57,814 bases of DNA from Candidatus Palauibacter polyketidifaciens (GCF_947581785.1 NZ_CANPVO010000012.1:1-57814); one strand, 5' to 3'. Counted from the stretch's first letter, positions 15,708 to 26,044 are shown. Notes: generated by a model from the letters alone, not told the origin. A program made the numbers and translations.

Positions 15708-16649
15708 ATGACCGAAGGCACCGCAACTCTCACCTCCGCTCTCGAAGCTTCCCGGCAGCGCCTCGACCTCGCGAGTCCGCGCGAGATCGTGGGGCTTTCG
15801 CACCTCGAACTCGTGGCGCGCCATATCGTCGAGGGGTTTCTCATCGGGCTCCACGACTCGCCGAAGCGCGGCTTCTCCGCCGAGTTCGCCGAGGATCGCC
15901 CCTACAATCACGGCGACGATCTCCGCTACCTGGACTGGAAGGCCTACGCGAGGACGGACCGCCTCTTCATCAAGCAATACGAGGAGGAGACGAACCTGCG
16001 GGCCTACCTCCTCGTCGACGTGAGCCGGTCGATGGGCTGGGTGTCGGACGAGGAGCGCTTTCCGACCAAGCTTGCCTACGCGAGGCTGCTTGCGGCCTCG
16101 CTTTCGCTGCTCCTCGTGCAGCAGGGAGACGCGACGGGGCTCATCGCCTTCGACGAGGCGCTGCGGGCGCACCTGGCGCCACGCACCACGCGCCGCCACT
16201 GGCGCCGGCTGCTGGGCGAACTCACGCGCCTCTCCGCCGATGGCCGGACCGACGCGGGCTCCGCGCTCAAGGAGATCGCGGGGCGGCTTCAGCGGCGGGG
16301 CCTCGTCGTGCTCATCTCGGACCTGCTCGTGGACCCTGAGACGACGCGGCTGTCGCTGCGCTATCTCCGGCACCGCGGCCATGAGGTGATCCTGTTCCAC
16401 ATCATGGACCCCGGCGAGCGGGAACTTCCCGCGGAGGGGGAGGCGATCTTCTTCGACCCCGAGACCGGCGAGGAGCTCGGCGCGAACTCCGCGGCGCTCC
16501 GAAGGCAGTACCGGGAGGCGGTCGAGGCGGCGGTCGACGGCTGGCGCAAGGAGGCGCTGCGCTGGGGGGCCGACTACGCGCTCCTCACGACGGACACGCC
16601 CCTCGGGCTCGCGCTGCGGCAGTTCATGCGCAGGCGGGCCGGCGGATGA
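15708..16649 (+). CDS. DUF58 domain-containing protein
   Basis: A 313-residue cytoplasmic protein. The DUF58 signature is complete: FSAEFAEDRPYNHGDDLRYL, then DWKAYARTDRLFIKQYEEE, and LLVDVSRSMGW, a vWA-like metal-site motif DxSxS. DUF58 proteins usually work with a MoxR AAA+ ATPase and BatA/BatB vWA membrane proteins in envelope stress or metalloprotein maturation. Here the BatA-type gene follows, but no MoxR gene is visible in the window. A 167-bp inverted-repeat element lies between this gene and the next. Confidence 0.9.
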   Translation: MTEGTATLTSALEASRQRLDLASPREIVGLSHLELVARHIVEGFLIGLHDSPKRGFSAEFAEDRPYNHGDDLRYLDWKAYARTDRLFIKQYEEETNLRAYLLVDVSRSMGWVSDEERFPTKLAYARLLAASLSLLLVQQGDATGLIAFDEALRAHLAPRTTRRHWRRLLGELTRLSADGRTDAGSALKEIAGRLQRRGLVVLISDLLVDPETTRLSLRYLRHRGHEVILFHIMDPGERELPAEGEAIFFDPETGEELGANSAALRRQYREAVEAAVDGWRKEALRWGADYALLTTDTPLGLALRQFMRRRAGG

Positions 16650-16655
16650 CGGGAG

Positions 16656-16822
16656 CTAGTGTCGTGTCCCAGGAATACGCGAGCTACCGAGAGTGCCGAG
16701 GCGCCGGATTCCGCAAGGCGCTCCGACGAGGAATGGTGGCACCATTTCGAGGAGGAGCAACGCCGCGGAGCCGGATGCATCGGCGCTCGAATAGCCGTGG
16801 TATTCCTGGGACACGACACTAG
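16656..16822. mobile_element. MITE-like near-palindromic element with 23-bp perfect terminal inverted repeats
   Basis: The arms at 16656-16678 and 16800-16822 are perfect inverted repeats of 23 bases starting CTAGTGTCGTGTCCC. The exact centre, base 16739, sits inside a second perfect palindrome (AATGGTG G CACCATT, 16732-16746), and the two halves align imperfectly along most of their length. TA dinucleotides flank a 161-bp core (16659-16819). This fits a TA-duplicating IS630/Tc1-mariner-type non-autonomous element. No protein is encoded. Removing the core plus one TA would leave a 16-base gap between the DUF58 stop and the next start, normal for this operon. RNA from either strand would form a long hairpin. 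Confidence 0.75.
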
Positions 16823-16828
16823 GGTGGC

Positions 16829-18817
16829 TTGAGCTTCCTCTACCTGTCAGCGCTGGCGCTCGGGCTGAGCGTCGTCGTGCCCCTCATCCTCCACCTGCGG
16901 CGGCGCCAGACCGACCGGCGCGTGTCCTTTCCGGCGCTCCGCTACCTGAGCCGCGCGGAAGACGCGCGCTCGAGGTCGCTCGCGGCCTCGGACCTGCTCC
17001 TGCTCGCCGTGCGGATCGGCCTCCTGATCGCGCTCGCGCTCGCCGCAGCGGGTCCGCTCATCGGGCGGGGCGGGGCCCACGACCACGAGCCGACGGACCT
17101 CGCGCTCATCGTGGACAACTCGGCGAGCGTCGGGCGGCTGGACGAGGACCGCCTCCTGTTCGAGTCGCTCGTGGAACTCGCCCGGTCGGCGCTCGCTGCG
17201 GCCCGTCCGGAAGACCGCGTGTGGCTCTTCCCCACCGTCGGGGAACCGCTCGCGGCCGGCGTCTCGGCAGGGCGCGCAGCTCCGGCGCTCGGGCAGCTCC
17301 GGCCGACGGACGGCGCGGCCGACCTGGCCGCCGCCGTGGCCCGGGCGGCCGCGGCGCTCCCTGCCGACGGCGAGCGGCGGCGAGAAATCCAGTTGCTGTC
17401 GGATCTCCAGGCTTCGGCGCTGCGGACCGCCCCGGCGGCGGCCGGCGACGCCGCCCCCCTCGTGGCCTACGCGCCGCGGCCGCCGGCCGAGCCGAACGGG
17501 GCTCTCGTCGATGTCGAACTCACCGGCGGCACGACCGCGCCGTCGGGGACGGGACACGGCGTCATCGTGCGGAGCGCGCGCAGCGGGCCGGCCGCTCCGC
17601 CGGAACCGCCGGGCGCCGCCGCGGCGGAAGCCGACATCCGCCTCGAACTCGACGGACGGCTCGCCGGCGCCGCCCGCGCCCCGTGGGGAGCGAGCGCCAT
17701 CCTCGGCCTTCCCGAACTCGGTCCCGGGCTGCACGAGGGTCGGCTGGAGGTGGACCCCGCCGGCGCGCGGGCCGACGATCTGCGCTACTTCGCGATCCGG
17801 ATCGTGCCTCCGCCCACGGTCCGCTTCCACGGCGACCCGACGAGCTTCGTCGGACTCGGGATCGAAACGCTCCGCGATGGAGGGCGGCTGGGAGCGGGAG
17901 GAAACGGGGCCGTCGCGGTCGTGGACGGGGATGCGAGCGTCGGCGCGCCGTGGGAGGGCGCGGGGACCGTCGTCTTCGTTCCGCCCGAGGACCCGGTGGA
18001 TCTCGCGGCCTTCAACCAGGGACTGGCCTCCCTCAGGATCGCCTGGCAGGCGCGCATCGATGCGGGATCGGGCGACCTTGGACTCGCGGAGCCGGAGGCC
18101 GCGTTCTCGCTTTCGGGGGTTCGGGTCCGGCAGCGCTATCTCCTTCGCGCGACGGGCGGCGGGTCGGCCGCCGACACGGCGCTGCTCCGCACGGAAGACG
18201 GCGAGCCCTGGCTCATCCGCACGGAGTCGGATGATCGGATGGCGTTGGTCCTCGCTTCGCCGCTCACCGCCGGCGCGAGCGATCTCCCCGCGCATCCCGC
18301 CATGGTCCCCTTCCTCGAAGCGCTCCTCGTGCACTGGTCGCACCTGGCCACCTGGCCCTTCGCCGATTTCGGCGCCGGGCGGCCGCTGACCCTCCCCGAG
18401 TGGGCGAGCGAGGTCGAATCCCCCGACGGGACGGTGCGCGGCGTGGAGGGCGGAGCGCGGTTTACCCCGCTCAAGGCGGGGGTGTATGCGGTCCGGGGTA
18501 CCGGGAGCGACGGGGCGGGCGCGGAGACGCACTTCGCGGCGAACGTGCCGGCGGAGGAGGCCGATCCCACGCCGATGACGCGGCGCGGCCTCGAGGAACT
18601 GTTCGCCGGCCGGCCGGTATTCACGGCAGGCCCCGACGCGAGCGCCTGGGAAGACGGTATCTTTCGAGCGCGGCGGGGCCGGGACATGGCCCCGTGGCTG
18701 ATCGCGCTCGCGCTCGCGCTGATCGGGATCGAGCTGTACCTGGCGACGCCGGGCCGGTCGCGACGCCCGAGCGCGGACGGTGAAGGGAGCGAGGTGACAT
18801 CGGGCGCGTCGAGCTGA
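16829..18817 (+). CDS. BatA/VWA-type membrane protein
   Basis: A 662-residue protein opening with a BatA N-terminal domain: membrane segment LYLSALALGLSVVVPLILHL followed by RRRQTDRRVSFPALRYL, then a second membrane helix (LLLLAVRIGLLIALALAAAG). A vWA-like domain follows with ALIVDNSASVGR, a DxSxS metal site in the form DNSAS. The middle is a long beta-rich, Ala/Gly-rich periplasmic region. A last hydrophobic helix (APWLIALALALIGIELYLA) lies near the C-terminus. The TTG at 16829 is the only sensible start and lies seven bases beyond the inverted-repeat element. It likely works with the DUF58 protein upstream. It partners with no visible MoxR here. Confidence 0.85.
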   Translation: MSFLYLSALALGLSVVVPLILHLRRRQTDRRVSFPALRYLSRAEDARSRSLAASDLLLLAVRIGLLIALALAAAGPLIGRGGAHDHEPTDLALIVDNSASVGRLDEDRLLFESLVELARSALAAARPEDRVWLFPTVGEPLAAGVSAGRAAPALGQLRPTDGAADLAAAVARAAAALPADGERRREIQLLSDLQASALRTAPAAAGDAAPLVAYAPRPPAEPNGALVDVELTGGTTAPSGTGHGVIVRSARSGPAAPPEPPGAAAAEADIRLELDGRLAGAARAPWGASAILGLPELGPGLHEGRLEVDPAGARADDLRYFAIRIVPPPTVRFHGDPTSFVGLGIETLRDGGRLGAGGNGAVAVVDGDASVGAPWEGAGTVVFVPPEDPVDLAAFNQGLASLRIAWQARIDAGSGDLGLAEPEAAFSLSGVRVRQRYLLRATGGGSAADTALLRTEDGEPWLIRTESDDRMALVLASPLTAGASDLPAHPAMVPFLEALLVHWSHLATWPFADFGAGRPLTLPEWASEVESPDGTVRGVEGGARFTPLKAGVYAVRGTGSDGAGAETHFAANVPAEEADPTPMTRRGLEELFAGRPVFTAGPDASAWEDGIFRARRGRDMAPWLIALALALIGIELYLATPGRSRRPSADGEGSEVTSGASS

Positions 18818-18840
18818 TTCGAACGTCGTTCCTCCAGACC

Positions 18841-21800
18841 GTGCGAGCCGCCGGAGTCCCGGAGGCGCTCTCGCGGCGTGGTGCCCGTGCGCTAGTCCAC
18901 CCGCTCCCGGGTGCGGGACCCGCCGCGCTCGCGCTCGCGCTCGACGACCTGGCCGTCGGCGCCCCCGTCGTCCTCGTCGCCGAGACTCCCGAGCGGGCCG
19001 ACGCGCTCCACGAGGACCTCCGCACGCTCGGCGCGAGCGGCGCCCGCTGTTATCCGCAGCGAGAGGCCCTCCCGTACGAAGATGCGGACCCTCACGTCGA
19101 GATCGAGGCCCAGCGCGTGGAGGCGACGGGGGCGCTCCTCGGCGGGCGCTGCCGCATCCTCACGACGACGGCCCGCGCGCTCGCCGAACGCGCGCCGATC
19201 CCCGTCGGGCCCGGCACGAGTCTCGCGCTCACGGTGCGGCGCGGGGCCGCGCACCCGCTGGCCGAACTCGGCCACCGTCTCGAGGAGATGGGCTTCGACC
19301 GCACCCACACGGTGCGTGAGGTCGGGGATTATGCGATCCGCGGCGGGATCGTGGATCTGTTCCCGTTCGGACATCCCGCGCCGCTTCGGATCGAACTATG
19401 GGGCGACGAGGTGGAGTCCGTGCGCCGCTTCGACGCACTCACACAGCGTTCGACCGAACCCCTGGAGAGCGTCGATGTCCTCCCGGTCGCGCTGCGGAGT
19501 TCGGAGACGGCGGGCGACGTCGAGCGGCGCGCCCTCGTCGAGACGCTCCCTCCGACGGCGCTCGCCCTGATCCTCGACCCGGAAGGGGGCGTCCGGGCCC
19601 GCGCACGCCTTTGGGATGAGGTCCGGGACGCCCGGAAGCGCGTCGGAGCCGGCGCGGAGCCGTCTGAGTCCCTCGTCCTCCCGCCCTCCGAGGCGGAGCA
19701 GCGGCTTGCGGCGTTCCGCCGTCTCGAATTCACGGCCCCGGAGCAGGGGGCGCCGACCGCGATCCGGCTTCCCGTCGAACCTCCGCCCGCCATAGACCGC
19801 GACATGAAGCGGCTCGTGGCGGAGATCGGTACGGCGCGGGCCCGCGGAGAACGATTCGTCGTCTTCTGCGACAACGACGGCCAGGTCGAGCGGCTGGAGG
19901 AGATCCTCACCGAACGCGGGGGCGCCGCGCTCGCCCGCGAGGTCGCCCTCGCCATCGGATCCCTCAGCGGCGGGTTCAGGGTCGGGGTCCCCGGCACCCT
20001 GCTCGTCCTCACGGATCACGAGGTGTTTCGGCGGCGGTATCGCCGCCACCGCGTCCGGCTGCGCGGCGCCGCGACCATCGAGTCCATCGCGGCCATCGAA
20101 CCCGGAGACTACGTGGTTCACATGGAGCACGGGATCGGCCGCTACATGGGCCTCGAGCGCGTCGAAGTGCGCGGCGAGACGATCGAGACGATGGAGATCC
20201 GCTACGCCGACGGCGAGATCCTGAGACTCCCGCACTATCGGCTGGACCTCATCGAACGCTGGAGCGCCGCCGGCTCCGACGCCCGGCCGCCGACGGTCCA
20301 CAAGCTCGGCCGGCGGAAGTGGAAGCAACTCCGGAACCGGACCGTCGCGGCGATCGAGGCCACGGCGGTCGAACTCCTCCAACTCTACGCGCGCCGCAAG
20401 ATGTCGCCCGGGCGCGCCTTTCCCGCCGAGACCGCGTGGCAGCGCGAGATGGAATCCGCCTTCCTCTACGATGAGACGCCGGATCAGCTCGGCGCCTGGG
20501 AGGCCGTCCGCCGGGATCTCGAGGCGCCGGTCCCGATGGATCGCCTCGTGTGCGGGGACGTCGGCTTCGGGAAGACGGAGGTCGCGATTCGCGCGGCGTT
20601 CAAGGCGGTACAGGACGGCGCCCAGGTCGCCGTGCTCGCCCCGACCACAATCCTCGCGGACCAGCATCTCACCACCTTCCGCGAGCGCCTCGCGGGCTTC
20701 CCCGTGCACGTGGAAGGGCTGTCGCGCTTCCGCACCCCCCGTGAGCAGCGCAAAGTCGTCGCCGGGCTCCGGGCCGGGACCATCGACATCGTCATCGGCA
20801 CGCACCGGCTCCTCTCCCGCGACGTCGAATTCCGCGACCTGGGCCTCCTCATCGTCGACGAGGAGCAGCGTTTCGGGGTCCGCCAGAAGGAGCGGCTGAA
20901 GGAGTACCGCGAGACGGTGGACGTCCTCACCCTCACGGCGACGCCCATCCCCCGGACCCTTCACCTTGCGCTCGGCGGGCTGCGCGACCTCTCCACGATC
21001 CGCACACCGCCGCGAAACCGCATGCCGATCATCACGCACGTGCTGTCGTGGGACGACGGGATTCTGGAGGAGGCGCTGCGGCGCGAGTTCGACCGCGGCG
21101 GCCAGGTGTTCTTCGTCCACGACCGCGTCGAGACGATCCGCGCCGTCGCGAGCCGGGTCGAGAGACTGATGCCCGAAGCGCGGGCCGCGATCGCGCACGG
21201 CCAGATGCCTGAGCGCGACCTCGAGGACGTGATGCACCGCTTCGTCCGCGGCGAGCTCGATCTCCTCATCTGCACGTCCATCATCGAGAACGGACTCGAC
21301 GTCCCGTCCGCGAACACGATGATCGTCCACCGGGCCCAGAACTTCGGCCTCGCCCAGCTCTACCAGCTGCGGGGGCGGGTCGGCCGCTCGCACCGCCGGG
21401 CCTACTGCTATCTCGTCGTCCCCTCCGATGTCGCCCCGGATGCGGCGGAGCGGCTGCGGGTCCTGGAGCACCACACGGAACTGGGCTCGGGATACCAGGT
21501 CGCGCTCAAGGACCTCGAGTTGCGGGGGGCGGGGAACCTGCTGGGCGGAGAGCAGAGCGGCTTCGCGACCGCGGTGGGGATCGAGACGTGGCAGCGGCTC
21601 GTCGAGAGCACGCTCAGGCGATTGAAGGGAGAATCGTCGGACCCCGTGCCGCGCGCCCGGGTCTCCGTGGACGGAGAATCGTTCCTCCCCGATGCCTACG
21701 TCGCCGGGTCCCCGGTAAAGATGCATCTCTATCGCCGTCTCTCACGTCTCACGAAGTGGGAAGAGGTGAAGTTGTTCCGCGCGGAACTCGAGGATCGCTT

Positions 21801-22140
21801 CGGTCGCCTTCCTCCCCCCGCGGCGCGTCTCATCGCGGCGGGGGAACTCCGGATTCTCGGGGCGGCGATCGGCGCGGACTGGATCCGGGCCTCCGACGAC
21901 GACGCCCGAATCTCGTTCGAAGCGACGGCCTCGCCGCAGCTCAGGCTCCTCACGAACGCGCTCGCGGACCGCCAGTTGCACGTTGAAGTACGGCGGCTCG
22001 AACCGTTATCGTTGGTCCTGCGACGGGCGGGAACCGAGCCCCTCCTGCCGATGCTGGTCGAAGCCCTGGGGATCCTGGCGGCGCCGGGGCGCGCGGAGGC
22101 GAGGGAAACGAGAACTGCGGTGACCGCGGGAGGAGTCTAG
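18841..22140 (+). CDS. mfd: Transcription-repair coupling factor Mfd
   Basis: Mfd removes RNA polymerase stalled at DNA damage and recruits UvrA. The 1,099-residue product contains an N-terminal UvrB-homology region, the RNA-polymerase-interacting domain beginning [18 protein letters not shown] near residue 422, Walker [19 protein letters not shown] near 573, the DEEQ box [18 protein letters not shown] near 673, [15 protein letters not shown], and the TRG-type motifs around [17 protein letters not shown]. The C-terminal TRCF domain is present. GTG at 18841 is the first usual start; the frame has a stop at 18781 and only a CTG between. Slightly shorter than E. coli Mfd. Confidence 0.96.
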   Translation: MRAAGVPEALSRRGARALVHPLPGAGPAALALALDDLAVGAPVVLVAETPERADALHEDLRTLGASGARCYPQREALPYEDADPHVEIEAQRVEATGALLGGRCRILTTTARALAERAPIPVGPGTSLALTVRRGAAHPLAELGHRLEEMGFDRTHTVREVGDYAIRGGIVDLFPFGHPAPLRIELWGDEVESVRRFDALTQRSTEPLESVDVLPVALRSSETAGDVERRALVETLPPTALALILDPEGGVRARARLWDEVRDARKRVGAGAEPSESLVLPPSEAEQRLAAFRRLEFTAPEQGAPTAIRLPVEPPPAIDRDMKRLVAEIGTARARGERFVVFCDNDGQVERLEEILTERGGAALAREVALAIGSLSGGFRVGVPGTLLVLTDHEVFRRRYRRHRVRLRGAATIESIAAIEPGDYVVHMEHGIGRYMGLERVEVRGETIETMEIRYADGEILRLPHYRLDLIERWSAAGSDARPPTVHKLGRRKWKQLRNRTVAAIEATAVELLQLYARRKMSPGRAFPAETAWQREMESAFLYDETPDQLGAWEAVRRDLEAPVPMDRLVCGDVGFGKTEVAIRAAFKAVQDGAQVAVLAPTTILADQHLTTFRERLAGFPVHVEGLSRFRTPREQRKVVAGLRAGTIDIVIGTHRLLSRDVEFRDLGLLIVDEEQRFGVRQKERLKEYRETVDVLTLTATPIPRTLHLALGGLRDLSTIRTPPRNRMPIITHVLSWDDGILEEALRREFDRGGQVFFVHDRVETIRAVASRVERLMPEARAAIAHGQMPERDLEDVMHRFVRGELDLLICTSIIENGLDVPSANTMIVHRAQNFGLAQLYQLRGRVGRSHRRAYCYLVVPSDVAPDAAERLRVLEHHTELGSGYQVALKDLELRGAGNLLGGEQSGFATAVGIETWQRLVESTLRRLKGESSDPVPRARVSVDGESFLPDAYVAGSPVKMHLYRRLSRLTKWEEVKLFRAELEDRFGRLPPPAARLIAAGELRILGAAIGADWIRASDDDARISFEATASPQLRLLTNALADRQLHVEVRRLEPLSLVLRRAGTEPLLPMLVEALGILAAPGRAEARETRTAVTAGGV

Positions 22141-22141
22141 C

Positions 22142-23545
22142 GTGATCGATATCAATCCTGGAACGAAGTCCGTGCGGGCCGGAGCCTGTCTGCTCACGGC
22201 GGCCCTCACCCTCATCGCCCCGCTCTCCGGGCTTCAGGAGAACGAGCCCGCGGCGCCCGACACCGTGCCGACGACGGAGTTTCCCCCCGGTGTGGAGACG
22301 CTGGACCGGATCGTGGCCGTGGTGGGCGACACGGCGATCCTCATGTCGGATTTACAGATCACGCTCTACCAGTTGCAGGGGGCCGGCGCTCGGGTCCCGC
22401 CCGAGGGCTCGGAGCTCTGGAAGGCCTTCGCCGACGATGTGCTCGAGGCGATGATCGACGACCTCATTTATCTCCAGGAGGCGAAGAACGCGGGGATCAC
22501 GGTGCCCGAGGGCCGCGTCACACAGATGTCGGACGAGATCTTCGCAGAAAGGCGATCCCGGTTCTCGTCCGATGATGAGATGATGCTGGCGGTGGAGGAG
22601 ACGGGCATGAACATGCTCCAGTTCCGCCAGATGCTCCGCTCCCAGGCTCATGCCGAGGGGCTGCGCCAGGCCTACCGGTACGAACTCGAGCAGCGCACGG
22701 ACCTGCCGCCGGTCATCGTCAGCGAGGAGGAGGTCGAGGCCGCGTTCGAGGAGTTCGCGCAGAACCAGCCGCCCCGCCCCGCGCTCGTCTCGTTCAACCG
22801 GCTCGTGGTCACGCCGCTGCCGAGCGGCGAGGCGCGGGACAGCGTCCTGGCGCGCACGATCCGCGTTCAGAACGACTTCGCGAACGACGAAGAGGAGTTC
22901 TCCGTCCTCGCCCGCCGCCATTCCGACGATGAAGGGACCAGGGAGCAGGGCGGCGAGTTGGGCTGGATGAGCCGCGATCTGCTCGTGAAGCCGTTCGGCG
23001 ACGCCGCGTGGACGACGCGCCCCGGCCAGACGGTGGGTCCGGTGCAGACGCAGTTCGGACTCCACTTCATCAAGATCGAGCGCCAGCGGGGGGCGGAGCG
23101 TTTTCTGCGTCACATCCTCCTGCGACCCGAGATCAAGGATGAAGACATCGAGGAAGCCCGGACGCTCGCGATTCAGATCGCGGACAGCCTGCGGGCGGGC
23201 TCCGACCCGGAGCGACTCGTGGCCCTGTTCCGCGGACAGGTGGCGGATGAGGCGATCCGCTTCGACGACGTCTCGCTCGCGAGTCTCGTCAGCCAGTTCA
23301 CGGGCGCGGGCGGTGAGTCCGGACTCACCGCCCCGACGGAGGGGATGGTGTACGGGCCGCTGCCGATGGAGCGTGGCGGGCCCACCGAGTTCGGGCTCGT
23401 CCATGTCCTGACGTTCCGTCCCGAAGGCCCGATCGAGATCGGCGACGTGCGGGATCAGATCCGGCAGAGCCTCCGCACTCGCAAGCAGATCGACATCATT
23501 CTCCAGGAGGTGCGTGCCAACACCTACATCGATGTGAGATTCTGA
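22142..23545 (+). CDS. SurA-like periplasmic peptidyl-prolyl isomerase
   Basis: A 467-residue exported protein with an N-terminal hydrophobic signal segment (GACLLTAALTLIAPLSGLQ) and the SurA N-domain opening LDRIVAVVGDTAILMSDLQ. A parvulin domain follows (LVSFNRLVVTPLPSGEA, FSVLARRHSDDEG, GGELGWMSRDLLVKPFGDA, GPVQTQFGLHFIKIE). A second, degenerate parvulin-like stretch starts at RFLRHILLRPEIKDEDIE. Such chaperones guide outer-membrane proteins. The GTG at 22142 follows the mfd stop by one base. The next gene is pdxA, the same surA-pdxA adjacency known from enterobacteria, which supports the assignment. Confidence 0.88.
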   Translation: MIDINPGTKSVRAGACLLTAALTLIAPLSGLQENEPAAPDTVPTTEFPPGVETLDRIVAVVGDTAILMSDLQITLYQLQGAGARVPPEGSELWKAFADDVLEAMIDDLIYLQEAKNAGITVPEGRVTQMSDEIFAERRSRFSSDDEMMLAVEETGMNMLQFRQMLRSQAHAEGLRQAYRYELEQRTDLPPVIVSEEEVEAAFEEFAQNQPPRPALVSFNRLVVTPLPSGEARDSVLARTIRVQNDFANDEEEFSVLARRHSDDEGTREQGGELGWMSRDLLVKPFGDAAWTTRPGQTVGPVQTQFGLHFIKIERQRGAERFLRHILLRPEIKDEDIEEARTLAIQIADSLRAGSDPERLVALFRGQVADEAIRFDDVSLASLVSQFTGAGGESGLTAPTEGMVYGPLPMERGGPTEFGLVHVLTFRPEGPIEIGDVRDQIRQSLRTRKQIDIILQEVRANTYIDVRF

Positions 23546-23550
23546 GGGGG

Positions 23551-24507
23551 ATGACCCACATGCCGCGCCTCGGGATCACGCTGGGGGATCCACGCGGGAT
23601 CGGGCCGGAGGTGACCGCGGCGGCGCTCTCCTCGTTCTCGGGGATGGACGGGATCGAAGCGGTCCTGGTGGGGCCGCGGTCGCTCGGCGAGGTGGAGGAT
23701 CACCTGGAAGGAGTGCCCCGGGAGACGGTGGGAGACTGGGACCCCACGGGCGGCGAGCGGCTCGCGGGCCTGCTGTCGGGGCGGGCCATCGAACGGGCCG
23801 TGGCGATGGCGCGGACGGGAGAGATCGACGGAATCGTCACGGCTCCGATCAGCAAGACCGCGCTGCGGGCCGCGGGGTACGCGCACCCGGGTCACACGGA
23901 GTTTCTCCAGGAACTGGCGGGAGCGCACGAGGTCACGATGATGATGTCCGCCGAGCGCACGCCCCTCGGCGGACCGCTGCGCCTGGCGCTCCTCACCGCG
24001 CATCTCCCCCTGCGCGACGTGCCCTCCGTGCTCAATGTGGACCTTTTCGCACGCAGATCGCGGATCGCGATCGAAGCGCTGCGCGCCTGGTGGGGGATCG
24101 AGCGGCCCCGCCTCGCCTTCGCGGGGCTCAATCCGCACGCGGGCGAAGGCGGACTCTTCGGCGATGAGGAGATCGAAGTGTTCGCGCCGGCGCTCGCGCG
24201 GCTCGCTGCGGATCCCGGCGTGGAAATCCTCGGCATCTTCCCCGGGGACACCGTCTTCCTGAAGGCGCTCTCGGGGGAGGCGGACCTCGTCGTGACGCCC
24301 TACCACGACGTGGGGCTCGCGGTGCTGAAGACGATCGCGATGAACGAAGGCGTGAACGTGACGGCGGGGCTTCCCTTCCCGCGAACGTCTCCGGATCACG
24401 GCACGGCGATGGACATCGCGGGCCGCGGGATCGCGGATCCGGGAGCGATGCGGGCCGCCATCGACCTCTGCGCCCGGTTCTGCGCGGCGCGGGTTGCTGC
24501 GGGATGA
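23551..24507 (+). CDS. pdxA: 4-hydroxythreonine-4-phosphate dehydrogenase
   Basis: PdxA oxidises 4-phospho-hydroxy-L-threonine in the DXP-dependent pathway to vitamin B6. The 318-residue product has LGITLGDPRGIGPEVTAAAL at the N-terminus, IVTAPISKTALRAAGY, the metal ligand His in YAHPGHTEFLQEL, LAFAGLNPHAGEGGLFGDEE, and the second and third metal-ligand regions in VTPYHDVGLAVLK and FPRTSPDHGTAMDIAG. Length and motifs are normal. The starting ATG could be 23551 or 23560 (MPRLG). It overlaps ftsE by four bases. No other pyridoxal gene is visible here. Confidence 0.95.
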   Translation: MTHMPRLGITLGDPRGIGPEVTAAALSSFSGMDGIEAVLVGPRSLGEVEDHLEGVPRETVGDWDPTGGERLAGLLSGRAIERAVAMARTGEIDGIVTAPISKTALRAAGYAHPGHTEFLQELAGAHEVTMMMSAERTPLGGPLRLALLTAHLPLRDVPSVLNVDLFARRSRIAIEALRAWWGIERPRLAFAGLNPHAGEGGLFGDEEIEVFAPALARLAADPGVEILGIFPGDTVFLKALSGEADLVVTPYHDVGLAVLKTIAMNEGVNVTAGLPFPRTSPDHGTAMDIAGRGIADPGAMRAAIDLCARFCAARVAAG

Positions 24508-25172
24508 TCTCGCTGAGAGATGTCTCGAAGGCCTATCCGCGCTCCGGAGACGCGCTTCGGGGGGTGTCCTTCCGTCTCCGGAAGGGGGAGTTCGCCTTCC
24601 TCACCGGACCCTCGGGGGCGGGCAAGTCGACGGTGCTGGAACTGATCCACTTCCAGACCCGACCGACCAAAGGCGAGGTTCAGGTCTCACGCTACAACTC
24701 GAGGCGGGTCCGCCGCCGGGATATTCCGGCGCTGCGACGGCGCGTGGGGTTCGTGTTTCAGGATTTCAAGCTGCTGGAGCGGCTGACCGCCGCGGAGAAC
24801 GTGGCCTTCGCGCTCGAAGTCATCGGGACCCCGCGACGCGAGATCGCGGGCCGCGTCCAGCGGCTGCTGAGTCAGGTCGGGCTCGCCGCCCGCCACCGCT
24901 CGCGACCAACGGAGCTGTCGGGCGGTGAACGGCAGCGCGTCGCGGTGGCGCGCGCCCTCGCCACGGAACCGCGGATCCTCCTCGCGGACGAGCCCACGGG
25001 CAACCTCGATCCCGACGCCGCGGGGGGCGTGTTCGAGCTGTTCCGCATGCTGAACCGGCTCGGCACGGCCGTGCTCATGGCCACGCACGACGCGGACTTC
25101 GTGCGCCGACACCCGGACATCCGTCGACTCGAGCTGGAGGACGGGCGACTTGCCCGCGACTCCGCCGCATGA
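24504..25172 (+). CDS. ftsE: Cell division ATP-binding protein FtsE
   Basis: FtsE is the ABC ATPase that, with FtsX, couples septum formation to peptidoglycan hydrolysis. The 222-residue protein contains Walker A FLTGPSGAGKSTVLELIH, the Q-loop VGFVFQDFKLLERL, the ABC signature LSGGERQRVAVARAL, Walker B ILLADEPTGNLD and the switch His in LMATHDADFV. The ATG overlaps the end of pdxA, and the gene overlaps ftsX by four bases. The immediate ftsX partner separates it from lipoprotein-export ATPases of the same superfamily. Confidence 0.95.
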   Translation: MISLRDVSKAYPRSGDALRGVSFRLRKGEFAFLTGPSGAGKSTVLELIHFQTRPTKGEVQVSRYNSRRVRRRDIPALRRRVGFVFQDFKLLERLTAAENVAFALEVIGTPRREIAGRVQRLLSQVGLAARHRSRPTELSGGERQRVAVARALATEPRILLADEPTGNLDPDAAGGVFELFRMLNRLGTAVLMATHDADFVRRHPDIRRLELEDGRLARDSAA

Positions 25173-26044
25173 GATTCATGCGCGAGGCGCTCGCCGGCTT
25201 CCGGCGCACCCCTCTGCTGTGCGCCCTCTCGATCGGGGCGACCGGGCTCAGCCTCGTGATCCTCGGCCTCTTCGGGCTCGTTGCGCACAATATCGGCGGC
25301 GCGATCGGCGACGTGGAACGCCGCGTGGAGGTCGTCGGCTACCTGCTCGATGACGCCGGCTCGGAACAGGTGCGGGCCGCCCGGCGGGAGTTGGAGGCGC
25401 TCCCGGCGGTGGAATCCGTGCGCTACGTATCGAAGGACGAGGCGCTGGAGCGGGCGCGGCGCGATCTCGTCGAGTTCTCGGACGTCTACGGGGAATTGCG
25501 GGTGAACCCGCTTCCGGCCTCGTTTCACCTCCGGCTCCGGGAGGGCTTCCGCACGCCGGAAACGGTGTCGGAGACCGCGGGCGCGCTGGCGGCGTATCCG
25601 TTCATCGAGGAGGCGCGGTTCGGGGATGAGTGGGTGGAGCGGCTCTTCGCGCTGCGGAGCGCGGCGGTGGGGATCGCGCTGGCCCTGGGCGGCGGATTCG
25701 CCCTGATCGCGGTGCTTCTCATCGTCACGACGGTGCGCATGGCCATCCTCGCGCGCGGTGAAGAGATCGAGATCATGCAGATCGTGGGCGCGCGGGAAGG
25801 CTATATCCAGCGGCCCTTCCTTCTCGAAGGCGCGGTCACCGGGCTCGCGGGCGGGCTGCTGGCGCTCGGCGTGACGCGGCTCGCGTACGTCGTCTTCCCC
25901 ATCCGTTTCGCCGCCATCGAATCGCTCGCGTGGCTCCCGCACCTCTGGACCGCGTCCGGCGTCGCAGCCGCCGCCCTCCTCGGCCTGCTCGCAGCCGCCT
26001 ACTCCGTGCACCGTGAAGTGGGACGCGCGTATGGCCCGTCCTAG
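25169..26044 (+). CDS. ftsX: Cell division protein FtsX (permease-like subunit)
   Basis: The 291-residue membrane protein has a short cytoplasmic N-terminus, a first membrane helix (LLCALSIGATGLSLVILGLF), a periplasmic domain of about 130 residues carrying EVVGYLLDDAGSEQVRAA, which should contact the murein-hydrolase activator, and three more helices ending with the FtsX core around VRMAILARGEEIEIMQIVGA. It belongs with ftsE upstream and an EnvC-like gene downstream; overlaps on both sides imply coupled translation. Length fits the family. Confidence 0.94.
   Translation: MRFMREALAGFRRTPLLCALSIGATGLSLVILGLFGLVAHNIGGAIGDVERRVEVVGYLLDDAGSEQVRAARRELEALPAVESVRYVSKDEALERARRDLVEFSDVYGELRVNPLPASFHLRLREGFRTPETVSETAGALAAYPFIEEARFGDEWVERLFALRSAAVGIALALGGGFALIAVLLIVTTVRMAILARGEEIEIMQIVGAREGYIQRPFLLEGAVTGLAGGLLALGVTRLAYVVFPIRFAAIESLAWLPHLWTASGVAAAALLGLLAAAYSVHREVGRAYGPS

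Noticed and set aside
19396..21726. 776-codon open frame antisense to mfd
   Set aside because: Mirror frame of a GC-rich gene: it lies wholly opposite a clear Mfd reading frame and shows no domain-like sequence.
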